DNA of 64,000 nt, from NCBI GenBank assembly GCA_018823745.1, contig JAHJHR010000003.1:1-64000 (forward strand), read 5' to 3'. A program made the translations under genes and the position numbers. Positions 54,422-61,194 of the stretch are shown here, one piece after another. The first letter of the stretch is position 1. Every line of letters begins with the position of its first letter. The notes beneath the pieces are model-generated. The model made no database searches and was not told the origin of the DNA. It saw nothing but the letters and a program-made list of their open reading frames with translations. Source of the stretch: Alphaproteobacteria bacterium (GTDB taxonomy: Bacteria > Pseudomonadota > Alphaproteobacteria > Oceanibaculales > Oceanibaculaceae).

Positions 54422-56046
54422 GAAACCCCTTTCTGCGCTGCAAATTCGCGGTCGCGCAGCTCGCGCCGCCTGATCTTGCCCGACGCGGTTTTCGGCAGAT
54501 CGGCAACGAATTCGATGCGACGCGGATATTTGTAAGGCCCCGTCAGCGCCTTGCAATGATCCTGCAGCGTCTTCACCAGATCGTCGGAGCCGGTCTGGCC
54601 GCGCTTCAGCACGATGAAGGCCTTCACCACCTCGCCACGCTCCTCATGCGGGCTGGCGACGACCGCACATTCGGCGATGGCTTCATGCTCCATCAGCACA
54701 TTCTCCACCTCCATCGGACCGATGCGGTAGCCGGCGGAGTTGATGACATCGTCGGAACGGCCCTCGTAGAACAGATAGCCTTCGTCATCGATCCGGGCCA
54801 GATCGCCGGTCAGGAACCATTCCTGTCCATCGACCGTGATGCGGCTCTGCGCCGTGCGCTCCGGCTCCTTCCAGTAGCCCAGCATGACCTGCGGGTTGGG
54901 CAGGCGGATGACCAGCCGACCGGGCTTGCCGGTCGCGGCTAGCCTGCCCTCCTCATCGATCACGGCGGCGTCGGTGCCGGGCAGCGGCTTGCCCATGGAG
55001 CCGGGCTTCACTGCCAGAGGCGGATAATTCAGCACGGTCATCAGCGTCTCGGTCTGGCCATAGCCATCCAGCAGATCGACGCCGGTGAGGCGCTTCCAGC
55101 CGCGCACGATCTCCGGGTTCACGCTCTCCCCGGCCGAGACGGTCATGCGCAGGGCGGAGAGGTCATAGCCGGCGACATCCTCCTGCACCAGCCGGCGCAG
55201 CTCCGTCGCTGCCGCGCAGAACACCGTCACGCGGTAGCGCGCCAGCGTCTCCAGACGCAGCTTCGGATCGTAGCGGCCATTGTAGAACACCACGGTCGAG
55301 CCGCAGCTCCATGGGCCGAAGAGGATCGAGGTGCCGGCCTTGCTCCAGCCGGTATCCGCCGTGCACCACATCACATCGTCGGGCGTCAGCGTCAGCCAGT
55401 ACCAGGCCGAGACGCGCCAGGCGAACAGGCCCCGGCTGGCATGCAGCACGCCCTTGGGATGGCCGGTGGAGCCGGAGGTGTAATACATGATCGCCGGTTC
55501 GTCGGCGGCCAGCGGTGCCGGCGCGAAACTCTCCGGTGACTCCGCCAGAGCAGAATCGTAATCCTCCCACGCCCCCTCGCCGCCGCCGACCGACAGCCGG
55601 GCCAGCAGTGCCTCGCCCGAGGCGAATTTGCCGGTATTGGCGCGGGTGGTGATGGCCCCGGTGGCGTCCGAATTGGCCAGGCGGTAGGCGATATCGCGTT
55701 CCGTCAGCATTTCGATGCAGGGGATCGGCACCGCGCCCAGTTTCAGGCACCCGACCATGGCGATTTGCCATTCCGGGATGCGCGGCAGCATGACGATCAC
55801 CCGGTCGCCGCGTTTCACCCCGCGCGCCGACAACGCATTGGCGACACGGTTCGACAGCTCGGCGATGTCGGCATAGGTCAGCCGGCGCTCATTGCCCTGA
55901 TCGTCGCACCAGATCAGCGCCAGATGCTCGGGCCGCTCGCGCGCCCAGTGATCGATCACGTCGCCGCCGAAATTGAACCTCTCCGGCACATTCCACCGGA
56001 ATTCCTGCCGCGCCGCCTCGTAGCTCTCCATCGGTACGCGCTGCAT
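54418..56046 (-). CDS. AMP-forming acyl-CoA synthetase (ACSM/LvaE-like)
   Basis: A 542-residue ANL-superfamily enzyme that makes an acyl-CoA from an acid, ATP and CoA. MYYTSGSTGHPKGVLHASRG (A3), DLLDGYGQTETLMTVLN (A5), FLTGDLARIDDEGYLFYEGRSDDVINSAGYRIGP (A7/A8) and the catalytic Lys in LPKTASGKIRRRELRDREF (A10) are present. The pattern is of the medium-chain ACSM group. The ATG at 56046 has GGGAGG upstream. It follows the CaiB gene by 63 bases and overlaps the GntR start. By analogy with LvaE it would activate a 4-hydroxy or 4-oxo acid; this is inferred. Confidence 0.92.
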   Translation of the reverse strand: MQRVPMESYEAARQEFRWNVPERFNFGGDVIDHWARERPEHLALIWCDDQGNERRLTYADIAELSNRVANALSARGVKRGDRVIVMLPRIPEWQIAMVGCLKLGAVPIPCIEMLTERDIAYRLANSDATGAITTRANTGKFASGEALLARLSVGGGEGAWEDYDSALAESPESFAPAPLAADEPAIMYYTSGSTGHPKGVLHASRGLFAWRVSAWYWLTLTPDDVMWCTADTGWSKAGTSILFGPWSCGSTVVFYNGRYDPKLRLETLARYRVTVFCAAATELRRLVQEDVAGYDLSALRMTVSAGESVNPEIVRGWKRLTGVDLLDGYGQTETLMTVLNYPPLAVKPGSMGKPLPGTDAAVIDEEGRLAATGKPGRLVIRLPNPQVMLGYWKEPERTAQSRITVDGQEWFLTGDLARIDDEGYLFYEGRSDDVINSAGYRIGPMEVENVLMEHEAIAECAVVASPHEERGEVVKAFIVLKRGQTGSDDLVKTLQDHCKALTGPYKYPRRIEFVADLPKTASGKIRRRELRDREFAAQKGVS

Positions 56047-56109
56047 CGTGACATCCTCCCGAATGATTTTTTTATCGTCACCAGCGGAAACACCGAAACC
56101 CATAAGGGG

Positions 56110-57297
56110 CTACATTGCCCCTTCCGCCTTCAGCCGCTCGACATCCGCTTGCGAATAACCAATACGGGCCAGCATCTCGGCATTGTGCTGGCCGAGCAGC
56201 GGTGGCGGGGCATCGATGCGGCCCGGCGTGTCGGACAGTTTCACCGGGAATCCCAGCTGCGGGATGCGGCCCTCGACCGGGTGATCGACCTCCAGCACCA
56301 TCTGGCGGTGGCGGATCTGCGGGTCGGCGAAGGCTTCCTCCATGCTGTTCACCGGGCCGGCCGGGACATCGGCATCGATCAGCCGCTTCACCCAGCTGTC
56401 GCGGCTGTCAGTCAGGATGGTGGCCTGCACCTCGTCAAACAGCGCCTGGCGGCCCTCCTCCTCCGGCCATTGCCGGTCCTTCAGATCGGGCCGGCATGCC
56501 ACATCGCAGAAACGATCCCAGAAATGCGGCTCGATCACGCCCAGCGTCAGAAATTTACCGTCCCGGCAGCGGAACACGTTGTAGCAGGCCGCCCCGCCGA
56601 GGAACGGATTCTCCCCGCCATAGGGTTCCTTCTTCGCGAACAGCCAGTCGGCGGCGTAATAGCTGAGCCAGGCGAAGGCCCCGTCCATCATCGAGATATC
56701 GATGAACTGGCCGCGCCCGGTGGTCTGGCGCGCCACCACGGCCATCAATATGCCGATCACCGCCATCAGCGACCCGCCGCCCATATCGGCGGTGGCGAGG
56801 CCGGGGACACTTGGCCCCGTCTCCCGCGTGCCATAAAGCTGCAAGGCCCCAGCGAAGCCCATGTAATTCAGGTCATGGCCGGAGACCAGGCGATACGGCC
56901 CATCCTGTCCAAAGCCGGAGATGGCACACATGATCAGCTTTGGATTGCGCGCCGACAGCGCCGCGTAATCCAGCCCCAGCCGCTGCATGACGCCGGGGCG
57001 GAAGCCCTCAATCACCACATCCGCCTGATCGACCAGTTTAAGGAAAATCTCCTTCCCCTCGGCCGATTTCAGATTCAGCGTGACGCTCTTCTTGTTGCGG
57101 TTCAGCAGCAGGAAGGAGCCGGATTCTTCCTTGTTCAGCGGCTCGAAGGCGCGGTTATAGTCGCCCTCCCCCGGTTGCTCGATCTTCACCACCTCGGCGC
57201 CGTGATCGGCCAGGATCTGCGAGCAAAAGGCGCCCGGCAGCAGCCGCGTCAGGTCGAGAATCTTCAACCCTGCAAGGGCGCTGAGCGGCGGCTGCAT
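56110..57297 (-). CDS. CaiB/BaiF family CoA-transferase or racemase
   Basis: A 395-residue family III CoA-transferase-type protein. LKILDLTRLLPGAFCSQILADHGAEVVKIEQPGEGDYNR at the N-terminus, GFRPGVMQRLGLDYAALSARNPKLIMCAISGFGQDGPYR and GQFIDISMMDGAFAWLSYYAADWLFA (the Asp is the usual catalytic acyl acceptor) are present. It resembles alpha-methylacyl-CoA racemases and formyl- or succinyl-CoA transferases. The start is ATG 57297, overlapping the SDR stop by one base; a GTG just upstream is possible. It is the member of this operon with no counterpart in the known lva pathway. Confidence 0.9.
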   Translation of the reverse strand: MQPPLSALAGLKILDLTRLLPGAFCSQILADHGAEVVKIEQPGEGDYNRAFEPLNKEESGSFLLLNRNKKSVTLNLKSAEGKEIFLKLVDQADVVIEGFRPGVMQRLGLDYAALSARNPKLIMCAISGFGQDGPYRLVSGHDLNYMGFAGALQLYGTRETGPSVPGLATADMGGGSLMAVIGILMAVVARQTTGRGQFIDISMMDGAFAWLSYYAADWLFAKKEPYGGENPFLGGAACYNVFRCRDGKFLTLGVIEPHFWDRFCDVACRPDLKDRQWPEEEGRQALFDEVQATILTDSRDSWVKRLIDADVPAGPVNSMEEAFADPQIRHRQMVLEVDHPVEGRIPQLGFPVKLSDTPGRIDAPPPLLGQHNAEMLARIGYSQADVERLKAEGAM

Positions 57298-58064
57298 CAC
57301 CCGGCCGTCCAGCCGCCATCGACCATGAGCGTCGAGCCGGTCACATAGGTTGCGCCGTCGGAGGCCAGGAAGACGGCGGCGCCGCCGACTTCCTCCACCG
57401 TGCCAAACCGTCCCATCGGCGTACGGGCCAGCAGCTTCGGCCCGATATGCTCATGGGTGATGACGGCGTTGGTGAGGTCTGTGGCGATGAAGCCATAGGC
57501 GATGGCATTCACCCGCACGCCGCGTTCCGCCCAGTCCAGCGCCAGCGCCTTGGTCAGCTGCTCGACACCGCCCTTGGTGGCGCAATAGGGCACCTGGCGC
57601 TTCAGCCCGACATGACCGGCGACCGAGCTGATATTGATGATCGAGCCGGTTTCGCGCTCCAGCATAGCCGATCCGATGATCCGGCAGCCCAGGAAGACGC
57701 CGGAGAGGTTCACATCGACGATGCGTTGCCAGTCGGCCGGGTCAGTCCGCTCCATGCTGGCGTAATGCGGGTCGATGCCGGCATTGTTCACCAGAATGTC
57801 AATCTGGCCATAGGCCTCCAGCGTGGCGTCGCGCAGGGCGGCAACGTCTTCCTCGTCGGTCACGTCACAGGCATGCCAGCCGGCCTTGCCGCCGGCCTTG
57901 GCGATAGCCTCGGCAGTGGCCTTCAGAGTGTCCTCGTTGCGGCTGGCGAGCATCACGGTCGCGCCATGCTGGGCCAGCGTCTCGGCGATGCCGCGGCCGA
58001 TGCCGCGGCCACCGCCGGTGACCACGGCGATTTTGCCGGTCAGGTCGAACAGGGTTTTCTTCAT
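57297..58064 (-). CDS. Short-chain dehydrogenase/reductase (LvaD-like)
   Basis: A 255-residue classical SDR with TGGGRGIGRGIAETLAQHGATVMLASR (N-terminal NAD(P) motif near residue 17), the catalytic Ser in IINISSVAGHVGLKRQVPY and the YCATK Tyr/Lys pair. Its start overlaps the acyl-CoA dehydrogenase stop by ATGA. In the levulinate pathway the LvaD SDR oxidises or reduces the 4-hydroxy/oxo acyl-CoA. That reading is an analogy to this operon; a generic 3-hydroxyacyl-CoA dehydrogenase is possible. Confidence 0.92.
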   Translation of the reverse strand: MKKTLFDLTGKIAVVTGGGRGIGRGIAETLAQHGATVMLASRNEDTLKATAEAIAKAGGKAGWHACDVTDEEDVAALRDATLEAYGQIDILVNNAGIDPHYASMERTDPADWQRIVDVNLSGVFLGCRIIGSAMLERETGSIINISSVAGHVGLKRQVPYCATKGGVEQLTKALALDWAERGVRVNAIAYGFIATDLTNAVITHEHIGPKLLARTPMGRFGTVEEVGGAAVFLASDGATYVTGSTLMVDGGWTAG

Positions 58065-59242
58065 TTCCGGTTGGCCTTCATCAAGCGCTTCGCAATGGCC
58101 CAGCGATGGACCTCGGACGGGCCGTCATAGATTCGGAAGCCACGGATCTCGCGGAACAGCTGCTCGACCACCGTGTCGCGGCTCATGCCGGTGCCGCCCA
58201 GCACCTGCACGCAGCGGTCGACGATACGGAACAGCGCCTCCGACACCGCCACCTTGGTGACGCTGGAGGCATGGCGCGCATGCTCGCCCTGGTCGAGCAG
58301 CCAGGCGGTATGCCAGATCATCAGGCGGGCCTGGGTGATCTCGATCTCGTTATCCGCCAGCATGAAGCCCACGCCCTCATGCTCGCCAATCGGCTTGCCG
58401 AAAGCGTGGCGCTCGCGGGCATAGGCAATCGCGATCTCCTGCGCCCGCGTCGCCCCGCCCAGCCAGCGCATGCAATGCGTCAGCCGTGCCGGGGCCAGGC
58501 GCACCTGGGCATAGCGGAAGCCTTCGCCGACCTCGCCCAGCACCGAGTCCGGCCCGACGCGCAGATCCTTGTAGACGATCTCGCCATGGCCGCCGGTGAA
58601 GCTGGAATCCATCGTGTCCATCAGCCGGTCGAGCACGATGCCCTCGGCCGGCACCGGGGAGAGGAACATGGTTGCCCCCTCTTTACCCCCCGGATCAACC
58701 ACATTGGCCATGATTATGGTGAAGCCGGCCCCGTCAGCGCCGGTGATCAGCCATTTCCGGCCATTGATCAGATAGCCGCCCTTGCCGTCCGGCCGTGCCT
58801 CGGTCTTCATGCCGGAAGGGTCCGCGCCGGCGCCGCCCGGCTCGGTCATGGCAAAGCAGGAACGGCAATCGCCGGCGGCCAGCGGGCGCAGGTATTTCTC
58901 CTTCTGCTCCGGCGTGGCGACCTTCTCCAGCAGATGCATGTTGCCCTCGTCCGGGGCGGCGCAATGCAGCGCTATCGGCCCCAGCGGCGAGCGGCCGGCA
59001 GCCTCGAAGACGATGGCCTGGTCGACATGCGACAGGCCCATGCCGCCGAATTCCGCGGATACATGCGGCACGAACAACCCGGCCTTCTTCGCCAGGCCGT
59101 TCAGCTCGATCCGCAGCGCGTCGGTCGGGCCATGGCTGGTGAGACGCTTGTCCTTCTCATAGCCGATGACCGTGCCGTCGATGAAGGCGGTAACCCGCTC
59201 CTTCAGTTCCTTCTGCCGGTCGGTCAGTGCGAAATTGATCAT
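58061..59242 (-). CDS. Acyl-CoA dehydrogenase of ACAD10/ACAD11 type (LvaC-like)
   Basis: A 393-residue FAD enzyme. The CFAMTEPGGAGADPSG and NGRKWLITGADGAGFTI motifs are typical of the family. At the C-terminus the usual catalytic EGT is replaced by FRIYDGPSEVHRWAI (Asp373), a feature of the ACAD10/ACAD11 group, which handles 4-hydroxyacyl-CoA after phosphorylation by a kinase. The kinase gene lies 9 bases upstream in the same operon, as a separate protein rather than fused. The gene overlaps the SDR start by four bases. Other ACAD families with altered motifs cannot be excluded. Confidence 0.9.
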   Translation of the reverse strand: MINFALTDRQKELKERVTAFIDGTVIGYEKDKRLTSHGPTDALRIELNGLAKKAGLFVPHVSAEFGGMGLSHVDQAIVFEAAGRSPLGPIALHCAAPDEGNMHLLEKVATPEQKEKYLRPLAAGDCRSCFAMTEPGGAGADPSGMKTEARPDGKGGYLINGRKWLITGADGAGFTIIMANVVDPGGKEGATMFLSPVPAEGIVLDRLMDTMDSSFTGGHGEIVYKDLRVGPDSVLGEVGEGFRYAQVRLAPARLTHCMRWLGGATRAQEIAIAYARERHAFGKPIGEHEGVGFMLADNEIEITQARLMIWHTAWLLDQGEHARHASSVTKVAVSEALFRIVDRCVQVLGGTGMSRDTVVEQLFREIRGFRIYDGPSEVHRWAIAKRLMKANRK

Positions 59243-59251
59243 GATTCCCCC

Positions 59252-60328
59252 TTAGAACGCTTTTCCGCGCGCGATATCCCAGCCGAAATCCAGCAGCCCT
59301 TCGGCCAGCGTGCCGAAACCGGCGAAGCGGGCATCGGTGGTGCCGCCCTCGCGCCAGCGGCGGTTCAGTTGCAGGAAGATGCCGGCCAGCCGCAGCATGC
59401 CGAGCACCCGGTAATAGAGCATGTCGGAAACATCGCGCCCGCTGGCCCTGCCATAGGCATCAACCAGTTCGCGGCGGGTCGGAAAGCCGGGTGCCGCCGT
59501 CGGCATCTGCTTCAGCGCATGCATTGCCGGCGGGTCGCCCGCCTCGGTCCAGTAGGCCAGCAGGATTGCCAGGTCGAACAGCGGGTCGCCGCGCGTCGCC
59601 ATGTCCCAGTCCAGCACCGCGACCGGGTCCAGCGTCGCCGGGTCGAGGATCACATTGTCCAGCTTGAAGTCGTTATGCAGCAGTGTGACAGCGGAGACCG
59701 GCACGGGCTGGGCCTGCAGCCAATCGACGATGGCGAGGAAGGACGGCGTCGGGGCCAGCGCATCGGGGCCTTCCATGGCGAGGCGGCAGCGCTTCACCCA
59801 GCCGGCCAGCGTGCGCTCCAGAAACCCTTCCGGCTTGCCCAGATCGTCCAGCCCGACAGCCACTGGATCGACGGCGTGGAACTCGGCCAGCAGGCGGATC
59901 AGATCGGCGCCCAGCTTGGCCGCGATCTCCGGATGGCCGGCCAGTTCCGGCGGCAGCTCCGCGCCGATCACCAGGCCGGGACGATATTCGATAAGCTGGA
60001 AGGGCGCGCCGATGACCGTCTCATCAGCGCAGAAATAAATGCCCTTCGGCGCATAGGGATAGGCCGGCCCCAGCCGCGACAGCACGGTGTGCTCGCGCTT
60101 CATGTCATTGGCGCCGGGCGGGATCGGCCCCAGCGGCGGGCGGCGCAGCACGGTCTTCGCGCCCTCGACCGACAGCAGGTAGTTGATATTGCCAAAACCG
60201 TGCGCGAATTGCTTTACCGGCACGTCACGGTCAAGGCGCAGCCCGTGTTCAGCCAGATGCGCCCCCAGCCGGTCGAGCGGCAGGGCGAGCGCCTCCTCCA
60301 CATCCTTTACAGCGGGACCGTTCTGCAT
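59252..60328 (-). CDS. APH-family phosphotransferase (ACAD10/11 kinase-domain-like, LvaA-like)
   Basis: A 358-residue kinase of the aminoglycoside/choline phosphotransferase fold. The catalytic loop LLHNDFKLDNVILD (Asp220, Asn225) and the metal motif VAVLDWDMATRGDPLFDLA (Asp240, Asp242) are intact; the N-terminal lobe has FGNINYLLSVEGAKTVLRRPPLGPI, typical of the ACAD10/11 kinase domain. It would phosphorylate the 4-hydroxyl of a 4-hydroxyacyl-CoA so that the dehydrogenase next to it can eliminate phosphate. I set the start at ATG 60328 with GAGGAT upstream. It is the first gene of the operon. Confidence 0.88.
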   Translation of the reverse strand: MQNGPAVKDVEEALALPLDRLGAHLAEHGLRLDRDVPVKQFAHGFGNINYLLSVEGAKTVLRRPPLGPIPPGANDMKREHTVLSRLGPAYPYAPKGIYFCADETVIGAPFQLIEYRPGLVIGAELPPELAGHPEIAAKLGADLIRLLAEFHAVDPVAVGLDDLGKPEGFLERTLAGWVKRCRLAMEGPDALAPTPSFLAIVDWLQAQPVPVSAVTLLHNDFKLDNVILDPATLDPVAVLDWDMATRGDPLFDLAILLAYWTEAGDPPAMHALKQMPTAAPGFPTRRELVDAYGRASGRDVSDMLYYRVLGMLRLAGIFLQLNRRWREGGTTDARFAGFGTLAEGLLDFGWDIARGKAF

Positions 60329-60341
60329 GGCGATCCTCTCT

Positions 60342-60360
60342 TTGTCCGATTGTCGGACAA
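60342..60360. promoter_or_regulatory. Perfect dyad, probable GntR operator of the APH/ACAD operon
   Basis: TTGTCCGA-CAA-TCGGACAA (minus strand) is a perfect 8+8 bp inverted repeat ending 13 bases before the APH start codon, overlapping the leader and abutting the ribosome site. The TTGTC...GACAA form suits FadR-subfamily GntR proteins, and such a regulator is encoded in the same operon. Confidence 0.65.
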
Positions 60361-60433
60361 ACGATATCAATGAGGAGTGGTTTAGGCAAGGGGGTGAGGG
60401 GGCCATTGTGAGGCTCACCCGCCCCCTCCTCCA

Positions 60434-60520
60434 TCGTCACCCCCGGACTTGATCCGGGGGTCCATCCGGCCGTGCCAATCGCTCGGTCAATGGATGGTCG
60501 GATCAAATCCGACCATGACG
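60434..60520. repeat. REP-like double palindrome (copy 4)
   Basis: TCGTCACCCCCGGACTTGAT... and ...GATCAAATCCGACCATGACG, two facing units with CCCCCGGA/TCCGGGGG and GGTCGGAT/ATCCGACC arms. Lies between the cupin gene stop and the APH operon start region. Confidence 0.8.
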
Positions 60521-60533
60521 TGTCTCTCTGTTT

Positions 60534-61082
60534 CTACCGGATCAGCGCTTCCACGAAGCCTTCGCCGAGGCCGTTGGTGCGGTAGTAGTCGCGGAATTTC
60601 TCGATGCGGGTGAAGACATCCTCATAGCCGATCTGCTTGCCCTTCTCATCGACATAGAGCAGCGGCCCCATATTGTGGAACAGCGTGGTCATGTGGCCAA
60701 CCGACGGGTCGACGACCAGCGTATGGGTCTCGCCCGCCGGCTCGAAGATGAAGGTGCCCTTGGTGGCGATCCAGTCATGTTCCAGATAGCCCCAGGCGCC
60801 GTCCAGCGTATGGCCGATGACCGGTGCCGGATGGCGGTGGCGGCTGACGACACCGCCGGCCTTGGCGCGCAGGATATTGACCCAGGTGCCCTGGACGACG
60901 TTCAGCAGCAGCGGGCGGATCGAGACATTCTCCGACAGCGGCATCCACATCCGCTCGTCATCGTTGGCGGTATCGATCACCAGTTCCGGCGCGGCATCCA
61001 TCGGCAGCGGCACGCGCACGAAATCCTTGCCGGGCTTGCCGGGCGCCAGGACTTCCTTCATCGGCACGACATTATTGCTCAT
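60534..61082 (-). CDS. Cupin protein, 2,4'-dihydroxyacetophenone dioxygenase-like
   Basis: A 182-residue single-domain cupin. The metal motif GGVVSRHRHPAPVIGHTLDGAWGYLEHDW (two His plus a later Glu) at residues about 75-105 and FEPAGETHTLVV (the third His) after it resemble the 2,4'-dihydroxyacetophenone dioxygenase family, which cleaves a C-C bond next to a ketone. The similarity is by motif and family memory. The gene stands alone: 112 bases separate it from the YhdP-like gene, and a repeat from the APH operon. Another iron- or zinc-dependent cupin function is possible. Confidence 0.75.
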   Translation of the reverse strand: MSNNVVPMKEVLAPGKPGKDFVRVPLPMDAAPELVIDTANDDERMWMPLSENVSIRPLLLNVVQGTWVNILRAKAGGVVSRHRHPAPVIGHTLDGAWGYLEHDWIATKGTFIFEPAGETHTLVVDPSVGHMTTLFHNMGPLLYVDEKGKQIGYEDVFTRIEKFRDYYRTNGLGEGFVEALIR

Positions 61083-61194
61083 CGGTTTTTCCTCCCCCGA
61101 TTGGCTGATGTTCAGGACAGCAGTCTATACATAAGCGAAGCCGATGCGACAGCGCGCGCAGCACATGCCGGCTCCGCTATGACGGAGGGTTGGA

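Noticed and set aside
53681..60328. Full levulinate (lvaABCDE) operon
   Set aside because: LvaB is not found and a CaiB-family gene is extra, so I call it lva-like and not lva.
58106..60373. 755-codon open frame opposite the acyl-CoA dehydrogenase and kinase genes
   Set aside because: A composition shadow with no recognisable domain; the real genes on the minus strand have conserved active sites and coupled ends.
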